Of a stretch of DNA of 64,000 nucleotides, positions 44,701-54,154 are shown piece by piece; position 1 is the first letter of the stretch; each line of letters starts with the position of its first letter. Both the position numbers and the translations under genes were made by a program. Source of the DNA: Actinomadura pelletieri DSM 43383 (lineage in GTDB: Bacteria; Actinomycetota; Actinomycetes; Streptosporangiales; Streptosporangiaceae); contig NZ_RBWU01000007.1 in the NCBI RefSeq assembly GCF_003634705.1, forward strand, positions 62,001-126,000, written 5' to 3'. The notes under the pieces were generated by a model. The model did not search any database and was not told the DNA's origin. It saw only the letters and a program-made list of their open reading frames with translations.

Positions 44701-45729
44701 GTGGAGCCCGTCGAAGCCCTGCGCCGCATCGCGTTCCTGTTGGAGCGCGCCCATGAGCCGACCTACCGTGTCCGCGCGTTCCGCACGGCCGCCGACCTCG
44801 TCGACCGGACGCCCGCCGACGAACTCGCCGCCCGGGCCGGCGCGGGCATGCTGACCGCCCTCCCCGGCATCGGCAAGGTCACCGCCCTCGTGATCGAGGA
44901 GGCCCTGCGCGGCGAGACCCCCGTCTACCTGCGCCGCCTGGAGGCCACCGAGGGCGAGCCCGTGGACGAGGCCTCCGCCGCCCTCCGCGCCGCCCTGAAA
45001 GGCGACCTGCACACCCACAGCGACTGGTCGGACGGCGGTTCCCCCATCAGGGAGATGGCGGAGACGGCACGCGCCCTCGGCCACGAGTACATCGCCCTCA
45101 CCGACCATTCACCGCGCCTCAAGGTCGCCAACGGGCTGAGCGCCGAGCGCCTGCGCCGCCAGCTCGACACCGTCGCCGAACTCAACGAGACCCTCGCGCC
45201 GTTCCGCGTGCTCACCGGCATCGAGGTCGACATCCTGGACGACGGATCCCTCGACCAAGACCCCGCCCTACTCGAACGCCTCGACGTCGTCGTCGCCAGC
45301 GTCCACTCCAACCTCCGCATGGACCGCGTCGCGATGACCGAGCGCATGGTCGCGGCCATCGCGAACCCCCGCGTGAACGTCCTCGGCCACTGCACCGGAC
45401 GCATCGTCAAGGCGGGCGGCAAGCGCGGCGGCCTGCGCCCCGAGTCGCAGTTCGACGCCGCCCTAGTCTTCGACGCCTGCGCCGCCTACGACGTCGCCGT
45501 CGAGATCAACTCCCGTCCGGAACGCCTCGACCCCCCGAAACGCCTCCTCCGCCTCGCCGTCGAGGCGGGCTGCCGCTTCGCCATCGACTCCGACGCCCAC
45601 GCCCCCGGCCAACTCGACTGGCAGCCCGTCGGCTGCGAACGGGCCGCCCGCTGCGCCGTCCCCCCGTCCCAGATCGTCAACACCCTCCCCGCCGACACCC
45701 TCACCACCTGGGCCCGCTCCAAGCTCTGA
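44701..45729 (+). CDS. PHP-domain phosphoesterase with helix-hairpin-helix N-terminus
   Basis: This 342-residue protein resembles a PolX DNA polymerase without the polymerase core. Residues 1-85 form the pol-beta-like 8-kDa helical domain with a hairpin LTALPGIGKVTAL. The PHP domain follows, with metal ligands in DLHTHSDWSDGG, LTDHSPR, TGIEVDIL, VASVHSN, LGHCTGR and IDSDAHAPG, the full set. It may act on DNA ends or small phosphoesters. The start is GTG; a GTG three codons earlier is possible. It diverges from fasR. Confidence 0.88.
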   Translation: MEPVEALRRIAFLLERAHEPTYRVRAFRTAADLVDRTPADELAARAGAGMLTALPGIGKVTALVIEEALRGETPVYLRRLEATEGEPVDEASAALRAALKGDLHTHSDWSDGGSPIREMAETARALGHEYIALTDHSPRLKVANGLSAERLRRQLDTVAELNETLAPFRVLTGIEVDILDDGSLDQDPALLERLDVVVASVHSNLRMDRVAMTERMVAAIANPRVNVLGHCTGRIVKAGGKRGGLRPESQFDAALVFDACAAYDVAVEINSRPERLDPPKRLLRLAVEAGCRFAIDSDAHAPGQLDWQPVGCERAARCAVPPSQIVNTLPADTLTTWARSKL

Positions 45730-45758
45730 ATGTCGGGGGTGGCGCGTACGGTCGGCTC

Positions 45759-46463
45759 GTGAATCGCACCGACCGGTTGTACGCACTGGTGGAGGAGTTG
45801 CGCGCGTGCGCGCCGCGGCGGGTCAGCGCGCGGGAGCTGGCCGCGCGGTACGAGGTGAGCGTCCGGACGATCGAGCGTGACATCGGCGCGTTGCAGCAGG
45901 CCGGGGTGCCGATCTTCGCCGATGTGGGCCGCGGCGGCGGGTACACCCTCGACAGGAGCCGGACGCTGCCGCCGCTGAACTTCACGCCCGCCGAGGCCGT
46001 GGCCGTCGCGATCACCCTGGCCCGGGCGGGCGGGTCGCCGTACTCCCGGGCCGCCCGCACCGCCCTGCACAAGATCGTCGCGGCGATGTCGGCGGACGAC
46101 AGCGCGTCGGCGCGGGAGCTGGCCGACCGCGTCCGGTTCCTGACTCCGGCCGACGGGGGCGAGCCCGCGTCCGTGCCCGCCGTTCTGGAGGAGGCGGTGT
46201 CGGCCCGGCGGGTCGTCCGGCTGGACTACGTCGCCGCGGACGGAGCGGAGACCCGGCGCGACGTCGAACCCGTCGCGTTCACGGCCGTGTCGCTGTGGTG
46301 GTACCTGATCGGCTGGTGTCGCCTCCGCGGTGGGGCCCGCGTCTTCCGCATCGACCGCGTCCGCCGGGCCGCGCTGCTGGACGAGCCCGCGCCCGAACGC
46401 AGCTACGAGGAGCTGGCCCGGCCCCCGGGCGAATTCGTGGTGCGCCCTCTCGAATTCGTCTGA
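45759..46463 (+). CDS. WYL-domain transcriptional regulator (YafY-type)
   Basis: This 234-residue regulator has an N-terminal HTH_11 domain (VSARELAARYEVSVRTIERD) and a WYL ligand domain, seen as AVSLWWYLIGWCRLR followed by FRIDRV. Members sense small molecules and often control an adjacent gene; here a VOC-protein gene starts 74 bases downstream. The GTG start lacks a ribosome binding site, and TACGGT ends six bases before it, so the transcript may be leaderless. Confidence 0.88.
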   Translation: MNRTDRLYALVEELRACAPRRVSARELAARYEVSVRTIERDIGALQQAGVPIFADVGRGGGYTLDRSRTLPPLNFTPAEAVAVAITLARAGGSPYSRAARTALHKIVAAMSADDSASARELADRVRFLTPADGGEPASVPAVLEEAVSARRVVRLDYVAADGAETRRDVEPVAFTAVSLWWYLIGWCRLRGGARVFRIDRVRRAALLDEPAPERSYEELARPPGEFVVRPLEFV

Positions 46464-46537
46464 GAAACCCCGACAGGGGGCTGTCGCGGGTCGGCCCGAG
46501 GCTGGTGGCGAACCAGTTGAAAGGCAGAGGAGAGGCC

Positions 46538-46912
46538 ATGACAGTTCCCGCGTTCAACACCGTCACGTGGTTCCAGGTCGGGTCCGACGCGCCGGAGGAG
46601 GCGCGGCGGTTCTACGGCGACATGTTCGGCTGGAAGTTCGCGGTGAACCCGGACGACGACGGCTACGACCTGATCAGCTACCCGGGAACCGAGGAGCCGA
46701 CCGGCGGTGTCGCCTACTCCGCGGACCCGTCCGAGAACCACGCGATGTTCCTGGTGCTGGTGGAGGACGTCGACACGGTCTGCGCGCAGACGGAGAAGCA
46801 CGGCGGAAAGGTCGCCATGCCGACGGTGACCACGGGCAACGGCCTCTCGTTCGCCTACTTGGAAGACCCGGCGGGCAACCGTTTCGGCGTGTTCACGCCT
46901 CCGGCGTCCTGA
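46538..46912 (+). CDS. VOC family protein (glyoxalase/bleomycin resistance fold)
   Basis: This is a 124-residue protein with the paired beta-alpha-beta3 units of the vicinal oxygen chelate fold: VTWFQVGSDAPEEARRFYGDMFGWKF at the start and FAYLEDPAGNRFGVFTPP at the end. It is of the single-domain type common in actinobacteria, with no sequence cue to the substrate. A strong GAGGAGAGG site precedes the ATG. It probably forms an operon with the WYL regulator. Confidence 0.88.
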   Translation: MTVPAFNTVTWFQVGSDAPEEARRFYGDMFGWKFAVNPDDDGYDLISYPGTEEPTGGVAYSADPSENHAMFLVLVEDVDTVCAQTEKHGGKVAMPTVTTGNGLSFAYLEDPAGNRFGVFTPPAS

Positions 46913-46918
46913 AGAACG

Positions 46919-46948
46919 ACGGGCCCCGAGCGTGCGCTCGGGGCCCGT
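46919..46948. terminator. Bidirectional terminator between VOC and aceE genes
   Basis: A 13-bp perfect stem (ACGGGCCCCGAGC / GCTCGGGGCCCGT) with loop GTGC lies just after the VOC stop and 38 bases from the convergent aceE stop. Confidence 0.75.
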
Positions 46949-46986
46949 CCGGGTGATCGCGGCCTACGCCTCTGCGGTCACCGGGG

Positions 46987-49776
46987 TCAGCTCTCCCCGC
47001 CGGTGTTGCTCTCGGGGCTGCCGGCGCCGCCCGCGAACACGTCGCCGACGTCCGCGTTCAGGCGGTAGCGCTCGATGGCCTGCTGCGGCGTCTCCGACTT
47101 GATCTCGCCGTTGCGGGCCAGCCGGGTCAGGACCGCCAGGACGATCGACGCCGCGTCCACGTGGAAGAAGCGGCGGGCGGCGGCGCGGGTGTCGGAGAAA
47201 CCGAAACCGTCGGTGCCGAGGGCGGTGAAGTCGGCGCGCACCCAGGGCGCGATCTGGTCGGGTACGGCGCGCATGAAGTCCGACACGGCGACGATCGGCC
47301 CGGGGACGTCGTCGAGCCTGCGGGTGACGTACGGGACGCGCTGCTCGGTGTCCGGATTGAGCAGGTTCCACTCGTCGCACTCGCGGGCCTCGCGGGCCAG
47401 CTCGTTCCACGAGGTCGCCGACCACACGTCCGCGGCGACGCCCCAGTCCTCGGCGAGGAGCCGCTGCGCCTCCAGGGCCCACCGGCCGCCGACGCCGGAC
47501 GCCAGGATCTGCGCCCGGGGCGCCTCGCCGTTGCCGGACGCCACCTCGGGCGCGGCCTTGTACCGGTAGAGGCCCTTCAGGACGCCGTCGACGTCGAGGT
47601 CGTCGGGCTCGGGTGGCTGCTGATACGGCTCGTTGTAGACGGTGAGGTAGTAGAAGATGTCCTCGCCGTCCGGGTGCTTCTCGGACGTTCCGTACATGCG
47701 GCGCAGCGCGTCCTGGACGATGTGCGCCAGCTCGAACGCCCACATCGGGTCATAGTGGACGCATGCCGGGTTCGTCGCGGCGAGCAGCGGAGAATGGCCG
47801 TCGGCGTGCTGGAGGCCCTCGCCGGTGAGCGTGGTACGGCCCGCGGTGGCGCCGAGAAGGAACCCGCGGCCCATCTGGTCGCCGAGGGCCCACATCTGGT
47901 CGCCGGTCCGCTGGAACCCGAACATCGAGTAGAAGATGTAGACGGGGATCATGTGCTCGCCGTGGGTGGCGTACGAAGTGCCCGCGGCGATGGTGGACGC
48001 CATCGACCCGGCCTCGCTGATGCCCTCGTGCAGCATCTGCCCGCTCTCCGACTCCTTGTAGGAGAGCAGGAGCTTGCGGTCGACGGCCTCGTAGGTCTGC
48101 CCGTGCGGCGAGTAGATCTTGGACGTGGGGAACAGCGAGTCCATGCCGAACGTGCGGTACTCGTCCGGGGCGATCGGAACGAACCGGGCGCCGATGTTCT
48201 CGTCCTTGATCAGGTCCTTGAGCAGCCGGACGAACGCCATGGTCGTCGCGACGTTCTGCTTGCCGGACCCCTTCTTCAGCTCGCCGTAGACCGGGTCGCC
48301 GGGCAGCTTCAGCGGCTTGGCGCGCACCACCCGTTTCGGCAGGAACCCGCCGAGGGCCGCGCGGCGCTCCCGCATGTACTGGATCTCGTCGGAGTCCTCG
48401 CCCGGGTGGTAGTAGGGCGGCAGCGGCTCCTCCAGCGCCGAGTCGGGGATGTCCAGGTAGAGCCGGTCCCGGAACTCCTTCAGCTCGGCCTTGGTGAGCT
48501 TCTTCATCTGGTGGGTGGCGTTGCGCGCCTCGAAGTCGGAGCCGAGCGTCCAGCCCTTGATCGTGTGCGCGAGGATGACGGTCGGCTGCCCGACGTGCTC
48601 GCGGGCCGCCTTGAACGCCGCGTACACCTTGCGGTAGTCGTGCCCGCCGCGCGACAGCTTGCGCAGCTCGTCGTCCGACAGATGCTGGACGATCCTGCGC
48701 AGCCGCGGGTCGGCGCCGAAGAACTTCTCCCGGATGTAGGCGCCGGACTCGACGCTGAAGGTCTGGAACTGGCCGTCCGGGGTGGTGTTCATCTGGTTGA
48801 CCAGCACGCCGTCGACGTCCTGGGCGAGCAGCGGGTCCCAGTCACGGCCCCAGATGACCTTGATGACGTTCCAGCCGGCGCCGCGGAAGAACGACTCCAA
48901 CTCCTGGATGATCTTGCCGTTGCCGCGGACCGGTCCGTCCAGCTGCTGCAGGTTGCAGTTGACGACGAAGGTGAGGTTGTCCAGCTCCTCGCGGGCGGCG
49001 AGGCCGATCGCGCCGAGCGACTCCGGCTCGGACATCTCGCCGTCGCCGAGGAACGCCCACACGTGCGACCGGGACGTGTCCTTGATCTTCCGGTTGTAGA
49101 GGTAGCGGTTGAACCGCGCCTGGTACACCGAGTCGATCGCCGTCAGACCCATCGAGACCGTGGGGAACTCCCAGAAGTCCGGCATGAGGCGGGGGTGCGG
49201 GTACGACGACAGCCCGCCGCCCGGATGCGAGTGCTCCTGCCGGAACCCGTCGAGCTTGTCGCCCGGCAGCCGTCCCTCCAGGTAGGCGCGGGCGTAGATG
49301 CCCGGCGAGGCGTGGCCCTGGATGAAGACCTGGTCGCCGGACTCGCCGTGGTCCTTGCCGCGGAAGAAGTGGTTGAAGCCGACCTCGTACAGCGAGGCGG
49401 CGGAGGCGTAGGTGGCGATATGCCCGCCGACCCCGATGTCGGGACGGTTCGCCCGCGACACCATGATCGCGGCGTTCCACCGGATATAGGCGCGGATGCG
49501 CCGCTCCACGTGCTCGTCGCCGGGGAACCAGGGTTCGTGCTCCGGCGGGATCGTGTTGATGAAGTCGGTGCTGCGCAGGCCCGGCACGCCGACCTGCAGC
49601 TCCCGGGCCCTCTCCAGGAGCCGGAGCATCACGTAGCGCGCCCTGCCACGGCCCTCGGTCTTGATGACCGTGTCCAGCGACTCCAGCCACTCCCGGGTCT
49701 CGTCCGGGTTGATGTCCGGCAGCTGGCTCGGCAGGCCGTCGCTGATGATCGAAAAGCGTTGACGTCCGGAAGCCAC
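46987..49776 (-). CDS. aceE: Pyruvate dehydrogenase E1 component, homodimeric
   Basis: This 929-residue enzyme decarboxylates pyruvate with thiamine diphosphate and passes the acetyl group to E2. The thiamine-binding motif runs from GDGEM to NCNLQ, and long stretches (NHFFRGK, GHASPGIYARA, TLTGEGLQHADGHS) are almost identical to what I recall of mycobacterial AceE, which has about 930 residues. The GTG at 49776 has AAGGGGA just upstream. A GTG at 49893 would add 39 codons, but third-position GC drops there, so the shorter form is preferred. The stop is 38 bases from the shared terminator. Confidence 0.95.
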   Translation of the reverse strand: MASGRQRFSIISDGLPSQLPDINPDETREWLESLDTVIKTEGRGRARYVMLRLLERARELQVGVPGLRSTDFINTIPPEHEPWFPGDEHVERRIRAYIRWNAAIMVSRANRPDIGVGGHIATYASAASLYEVGFNHFFRGKDHGESGDQVFIQGHASPGIYARAYLEGRLPGDKLDGFRQEHSHPGGGLSSYPHPRLMPDFWEFPTVSMGLTAIDSVYQARFNRYLYNRKIKDTSRSHVWAFLGDGEMSEPESLGAIGLAAREELDNLTFVVNCNLQQLDGPVRGNGKIIQELESFFRGAGWNVIKVIWGRDWDPLLAQDVDGVLVNQMNTTPDGQFQTFSVESGAYIREKFFGADPRLRRIVQHLSDDELRKLSRGGHDYRKVYAAFKAAREHVGQPTVILAHTIKGWTLGSDFEARNATHQMKKLTKAELKEFRDRLYLDIPDSALEEPLPPYYHPGEDSDEIQYMRERRAALGGFLPKRVVRAKPLKLPGDPVYGELKKGSGKQNVATTMAFVRLLKDLIKDENIGARFVPIAPDEYRTFGMDSLFPTSKIYSPHGQTYEAVDRKLLLSYKESESGQMLHEGISEAGSMASTIAAGTSYATHGEHMIPVYIFYSMFGFQRTGDQMWALGDQMGRGFLLGATAGRTTLTGEGLQHADGHSPLLAATNPACVHYDPMWAFELAHIVQDALRRMYGTSEKHPDGEDIFYYLTVYNEPYQQPPEPDDLDVDGVLKGLYRYKAAPEVASGNGEAPRAQILASGVGGRWALEAQRLLAEDWGVAADVWSATSWNELAREARECDEWNLLNPDTEQRVPYVTRRLDDVPGPIVAVSDFMRAVPDQIAPWVRADFTALGTDGFGFSDTRAAARRFFHVDAASIVLAVLTRLARNGEIKSETPQQAIERYRLNADVGDVFAGGAGSPESNTGGES

Positions 49777-50050
49777 GGGGTCCCCTTTGTCCTTGCCGTC
49801 CTTGCTGGTGAGACCGGTGCCGCCAGGAGGGAGGCCGCCGGTCACCGGCCGACTGTTCGTCGCCTCGGTCTGTGATCCATCGTCGCCGTTCACGACGGCT
49901 AACGCATCTCTACCAGCCGGTAACCATTGTCCCCGCTGTCACGGGGTACCGCCCCCTGCGGCGCCGTCGTCACGGGCTCTTGTCGCGGGCCAACGTCGTG
50001 GGCCGCTTTTTCACGTGTCGGGAAGATTCCCCTCGACGGGGGGAGGGGAA

Positions 50051-50072
50051 CGTATGAGGCTGGGAACATACG
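50051..50072. promoter_or_regulatory. Inverted repeat in the aceE/DUF1918 spacer
   Basis: CGTATG and CATACG form a 6-bp inverted repeat separated by 10 bases, in the divergent region between aceE and the DUF1918 gene. It has the geometry of a regulator site; which regulator is unknown. Confidence 0.35.
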
Positions 50073-50129
50073 GCACCACGTGCCCGGCACGGTCCGTCCA
50101 GGTGGCGGACGTACGAGCTTGGGGGAGTG

Positions 50130-50333
50130 ATGAACGGACAGGTCGGAGATCGGCTGCACGTTCACGGCAACGTCGTGGGCCAGCCGGACCGGATAGGAGA
50201 GATCGTCGAGGTGCGCGGGCCGGACGGCGGGCCGCCGTACCTGGTCCGCTACGCCGACGAGCATACGGCGCTGGTCTACCCGGGGCCGGACGCGGTGATC
50301 GAGCCCGGGGAGCGGATGAGTCACCAGCGCTGA
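50130..50333 (+). CDS. DUF1918 family protein
   Basis: This is a 67-residue actinobacterial protein: GDRLHVHGNVVGQPDRIGEI, then VLVRYADEHTALVYPGPDA-like text. The all-beta SH3-like pattern is typical of DUF1918, with no known function. The ATG at 50130 follows GGGGGAG; a GTG directly before it is possible. Confidence 0.85.
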   Translation: MNGQVGDRLHVHGNVVGQPDRIGEIVEVRGPDGGPPYLVRYADEHTALVYPGPDAVIEPGERMSHQR

Positions 50334-50390
50334 GACGCGTCCGGGGATTTCGGAGGCGTCCGAGCCTCTGGATCGGGTAAACACGGGATC

Positions 50391-50798
50391 ATGGAGAGCA
50401 CCGTGGTCCGGGTGACCACCGGTACACGCGAGGTCGTGCACGACATCACGGCCGAGTGCGAGGAGTTCGCCGCGTCGGCGGGCGGCGACGGGTTGCTGCA
50501 CGTCTTCGTCCCGCACGCCACCGCCGGTGTGGCGATCCTCGAACTCGGGTCCGGCAGCGACGACGACCTGCTCGCGGCGCTGGGCGATCTGCTTCCGGCC
50601 GACGACCGCTGGCGGCATGCCCACGGTTCGCGGGGGCACGGCCGTTCACATGTCATGCCCGCCCTCGTCCCGCCGTTCGCGACGCTCCCGGTCGTCGGCG
50701 GACGGCTCGCGCTGGGCACCTGGCAGTCGGTGGCCCTGGTCGACCTCAACGTCGACAACCCCGATCGCCAGGTCAGGTTGTCCTTCGTCAAAGGATGA
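50391..50798 (+). CDS. YjbQ family protein (UPF0047)
   Basis: This 135-residue protein matches the YjbQ family: VHDITAECEEFAASAG, LLHVFVPHATAGVAILE, and HGRSHVMPALVPPFATLPVV with the family's conserved His residues. Members have weak thiamine-phosphate synthase activity in vitro and form trimers; the true role is uncertain. The ATG has no strong ribosome binding site. Confidence 0.88.
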   Translation: MESTVVRVTTGTREVVHDITAECEEFAASAGGDGLLHVFVPHATAGVAILELGSGSDDDLLAALGDLLPADDRWRHAHGSRGHGRSHVMPALVPPFATLPVVGGRLALGTWQSVALVDLNVDNPDRQVRLSFVKG

Positions 50799-51013
50799 CC
50801 CGGAAGGTGTCACTCTTCGTGAGCTTTTCATGACAGCGATTCTCGTATTCGGGCCAATGAGGCCACCAAAAGCCGGGAAGACACTTGCGCTAGGGGCCCT
50901 CACTTGTGTGGACTGTCCCGCAAACACCGCACGGGTGCGGGCGGGCCACCCGGCCCGGGGGCCGGAGCGCACGCGCACGACACCGTGCGGACGACGACAA
51001 TGGGAGGACTTTC

Positions 51014-51442
51014 GTGAGCGCGACCGCGGGTCAGGCGCAGTCTGAGCGCAGCCTGGCCGAACGGCTCGGCCTGAAGGCGGGCCAGGTGGTGCAGGAGATC
51101 GGCTACGACGACGATGTCGACGAGGATCTCCGGGAATCCGTCGAGGCCGTCACGGGGAACGAGCTGGTCGACGAGGACTACGACGACGTCGCCGACGTCG
51201 TGCTGCTGTGGTGGCGCGAGGACGACGGCGACCTGTTCGAGGGCCTGACCGACGCGATGATCCCCCTTGCCGGTGGCGGCGACATCTGGCTTCTGACGCC
51301 CAAGGCGGGCCGGGACGGCCACGTGGAGCCGAGCGACATCGGCGAGGCCGCGCAGACGGCCGGCCTGTCGCAGACCAGCAGCGTCAGCGCCGCGAAGGAG
51401 TGGTCCGGGACGCGACTGGTCGCACCCAAGGTCCGCAAGTAG
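51014..51442 (+). CDS. DUF3052 family protein
   Basis: This 142-residue acidic protein is conserved in actinobacteria near aceE. It contains SLAERLGLKAGQVVQEIGYD, a run of Asp/Glu, and DVVLLWWREDDGDL, then GDIWLLTPKAGRDG. The GTG start follows GGGAGGA. No catalytic motif is apparent. In Streptomyces the family sits beside aceE and a redoxin gene, the same order as here. Confidence 0.88.
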   Translation: MSATAGQAQSERSLAERLGLKAGQVVQEIGYDDDVDEDLRESVEAVTGNELVDEDYDDVADVVLLWWREDDGDLFEGLTDAMIPLAGGGDIWLLTPKAGRDGHVEPSDIGEAAQTAGLSQTSSVSAAKEWSGTRLVAPKVRK

Positions 51443-51555
51443 CGCGGACGCCCACGGCGCCCTGGTCCGGCGGCGCCGCGGGATCGCACAGACCGGGCCC
51501 GTCTCCCACGTCCGTGGGGACGGGTTCATCCCTGCCGTCGGTGGGGTCGAAATCC

Positions 51556-52035
51556 ATGGGAGAGGCTTTGGCGCTTGAGGTGGGCGACCGCGCACCCGAC
51601 TTCGAACTGAAGGACCACCACGGCACTCCGGTGCGGTTGTCGGACTTCCGGGCGGACGGGCAGGGCAAGAACGTCGTCCTGGTCTTCTACCCGCTGGCGT
51701 TCAGCGGCGTCTGCACGGGCGAGCTGTGCCAGATCCGGGACGAGCTGTCCACCCTGGGCGGTGACGGTGTGCAGGTGCTCGCCGTGTCGGTCGACTCGAT
51801 GTTCGCGCTGCGCGCCTGGGCCGACCAGGAGAAATACCAGTTCCCGCTGCTGTCGGACTTCTGGCCGCACGGCGAGACGGCCCGACGTTACGGCGTCTTC
51901 GACGAGGACAGGGGCGTCGCCCAGCGCGGCACCTTCATCATCGACACCGAGGGCGTGGTCCGGTGGAAGGTCGTGAACGCGATCCCGGACGCACGCGACA
52001 TCGGCGAGTACCGTAAGGCGCTCGCCGATCTCTGA
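51556..52035 (+). CDS. Peroxiredoxin, AhpE type
   Basis: This 159-residue thiol peroxidase has its peroxidatic Cys53 in PLAFSGVCTGEL, the PxxxTxxC-type site of AhpE. A second cysteine, Cys58, follows five residues later and could resolve the disulfide. FPLLSDFWPHG and RGTFIIDTEG are family signatures also present in the mycobacterial enzyme. It reduces peroxides with mycothiol/mycoredoxin or thioredoxin in actinobacteria. Confidence 0.92.
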   Translation: MGEALALEVGDRAPDFELKDHHGTPVRLSDFRADGQGKNVVLVFYPLAFSGVCTGELCQIRDELSTLGGDGVQVLAVSVDSMFALRAWADQEKYQFPLLSDFWPHGETARRYGVFDEDRGVAQRGTFIIDTEGVVRWKVVNAIPDARDIGEYRKALADL

Positions 52036-52087
52036 GTGAACGGGCCGGTCCGGCGCGCCGGGCGGGCCCCCGCACCCTGGAGGTGTG

Positions 52088-52429
52088 ATGCCCTGCTTCC
52101 GTTGCGGGGCGCGGCAGACCGATCCCGTGCGCGGCGTGAGCCTGTGGAAGCGCGGGGTCCGGGCGGACCGCCAGATCCTGATCTGCCCAGGCTGCCAGTC
52201 CACCCACGACTGGGCGGACGATCTCGACCGCTGCGCGGCGTGCGGCTCCGTCGCGCTGGTGTGCCGCCTCGGCGAGGTCGAGTGCCGCGACTGTCACCAC
52301 ACCCGCGAGGCCGCCCCCGCCGACCTGGTGCACTCGGGCGCCGCGCCGCCCACGTCCGGCGACCGCGACCTGTCCGAGGAGGTGGCCGCGGCGCTGAACC
52401 GCGTCCTGCGCCGAGGCCGCGGCACCTGA
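52088..52429 (+). CDS. Zinc-ribbon protein, 113 aa
   Basis: The protein has four CxxC pairs (Cys3/6, 33/36, 49/52, 66/69), enough for two zinc ribbons, plus Cys59. The last 40 residues are a linker and a short helix (DLSEEVAAALNRVLRR). I recall similar small proteins after ahpE in Streptomyces but no function. GGAGG precedes the ATG. It follows the AhpE gene by 52 bases on the same strand. Confidence 0.8.
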   Translation: MPCFRCGARQTDPVRGVSLWKRGVRADRQILICPGCQSTHDWADDLDRCAACGSVALVCRLGEVECRDCHHTREAAPADLVHSGAAPPTSGDRDLSEEVAAALNRVLRRGRGT

Positions 52430-52566
52430 CCCGCGCGCCGTCCCCGACCTCGAACCCCGACACCACTCCTGGCCGCATGAGGTCACGCCCCGCCCCGTAA
52501 CGACTCAAACGTCCACGCGGCGTCCCGTCCCTCGCGTCGTGGTAGTTGCGGCGTTTCTGGTGGAGG

Positions 52567-53736
52567 TCAGGTCGGGGTGAGGACGCGGAAGGTGATGCCC
52601 GCGCGGGTGAGGCGGGTGATGAGGGCGTCGCCCATCGCGGTGGCGGTCGTGACCTGGCCGGCGGTGGCGGGCAGGTCGTCGTGGGCCAGGCACAGTGCCG
52701 ACTCGGCGATCATCTTGGCGGTCTCGTCGTAGCCGGGATCGCCGCCCGCGACCTCGGTGACGACGCGTTCGCCGCCGCCCTCGCCGGTGAACGTCACGCT
52801 GAACCAGTGCCGGGCGCGCCGTTCCTCGGACGGTCCGTCCCCCGGCCGGCGGAGCCCCAGCAGGAGTCGGCGGGTGGGCGGCAGCGCGGAGAGGACGACC
52901 AGGGCGCCCGCGCCCGCCACCAGCCCGGCGGCGCGGGAGAGGCGCCTGACGGCGAGGTGGTGGCCGTAGGTGAAGTCCGGTCCGTAGCGGTCCAGTGCCG
53001 CCGCCGAGCGGATGACGACCTGCGGGTCGAGGGTGGGAAGTGGCAGCGTCCAGCCGTCCCCGATTCGGGTCTTGGGCACCGCGCGTCGCGAGACGCGTGC
53101 CGTGCGCGCGGCGGGGCGCTCCTTGGGACGGCGGCCGGAACGCCGGGGGCGTGCCGCGTCCGCGAGGGCCCCGACCAGCGAGTGCAGGGTGCCGCCGGAC
53201 GCGTCGGCGCGCACGCGCACGAACCCCTCGACGCGTAGCGGGACGTTCTCCGGGAGCCGCTGGACCGTGAAGTAGACGCCCAGGTCGGCCGGGATCGAGT
53301 CGAACCCGCAGGCGTGCACGATCCGCGCGCCGCTGCGCACGGCCTCGTCGTGGTACTTGGCGTGCATCCGGTCGACGAACGCGGGTTCGCCGGTGAGGTC
53401 GACGTAGTCCGTCCCGGAGCGCGCGCACGCGGCGACGAGCGGCTCGCCGTGCTTGGCGTACGGGCCGACCGTTGTGAGGACGACGCGTGCCGCGTCCGCG
53501 ATCCGGGCGATCGAGTCGGGGTCGGTGGCGTCGGCGTGCAGCAGTGGCAGGTCGGCGCACGCGGGGTCGATCTTGGTGAGCCGGTCGCGGACGGCCGTCA
53601 GCCTGCTCCGGTTCCGTCCGGCGAGGGCCCAGCGCGTTCCGGGGTCGGCGTGCCCGGCGAGATATGCGGCCGTGAGGCCGCCGGTGAATCCGGTGGCGCC
53701 GAACAGCACGATGTCGTAAGCGCGGTCGCCGGGCAC
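52567..53736 (-). CDS. Saccharopine dehydrogenase-like / trans-acting enoyl reductase family protein
   Basis: This 389-residue protein has an N-terminal Rossmann domain (YDIVLFGATGFTGGLTAAYL) and the family pattern TTVGPYAKHGEPLVAACARSGTDYVDLTGE. The mycobacterial relative Rv2953 reduces phthiocerol intermediates, but most members have no known substrate. Near residues 275-300 a hydrophobic stretch (AGLVAGAGALVVLSALPPTRRLLLGL) may bind membrane. The GTG start has GGAGGG upstream. Confidence 0.85.
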   Translation of the reverse strand: MPGDRAYDIVLFGATGFTGGLTAAYLAGHADPGTRWALAGRNRSRLTAVRDRLTKIDPACADLPLLHADATDPDSIARIADAARVVLTTVGPYAKHGEPLVAACARSGTDYVDLTGEPAFVDRMHAKYHDEAVRSGARIVHACGFDSIPADLGVYFTVQRLPENVPLRVEGFVRVRADASGGTLHSLVGALADAARPRRSGRRPKERPAARTARVSRRAVPKTRIGDGWTLPLPTLDPQVVIRSAAALDRYGPDFTYGHHLAVRRLSRAAGLVAGAGALVVLSALPPTRRLLLGLRRPGDGPSEERRARHWFSVTFTGEGGGERVVTEVAGGDPGYDETAKMIAESALCLAHDDLPATAGQVTTATAMGDALITRLTRAGITFRVLTPT

Positions 53737-53861
53737 GGCACCCTCCCACGGGCTTCGAGTTTCACGATTCTGTCCTGTTCGTTTCGGGTGTGCCCGCCGA
53801 CGCGGCGATGTGGACGACCGCACTCGTCTAGGGTTGCTCCGGTGTGGGGGGAGGTGGTGTC

Positions 53862-54038
53862 GTGACAGGCCTCGCCGTGGCGATGGACATCGTCGCCGTG
53901 GGTTTCTTCGCCTGGTTCGTGGCCCTGGCGACCCACGGCAGGACCGTGCCCGCCGACGAGGGGGGCCAGTCCGTGGCGATGCTCCTCATCGCCGCCAGCC
54001 TGGTCCTGCTGTCGGTGTCCCTGTGGAGCCTTCCCTGA
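53862..54038 (+). CDS. Small membrane protein, 58 aa
   Basis: There are two predicted transmembrane helices (VAMDIVAVGFFAWFVALA and SVAMLLIAASLVLLSVSLW) joined by a short polar loop. The GTG at 53862 follows GGGGGAGGT at good spacing. I do not recognise a family. The plus-strand PAC2 gene begins 116 bases downstream. Confidence 0.65.
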   Translation: MTGLAVAMDIVAVGFFAWFVALATHGRTVPADEGGQSVAMLLIAASLVLLSVSLWSLP

Positions 54039-54154
54039 CGTTCGTGCGGGACCGCCTCGGCCTCGTGGCGACCCCTCGGCGACGCAGGCCCCGGGGCGAA
54101 GAGGGAAATGCCACGAATGCGTACATTGGACGATATGGAAATGTGGGGGAAAAG

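Noticed and set aside
49777..49893. Longer aceE start at GTG 49893
   Set aside because: Third-position GC falls in these codons and the ribosome binding site is poorer than that of the GTG at 49776, though it cannot be excluded.
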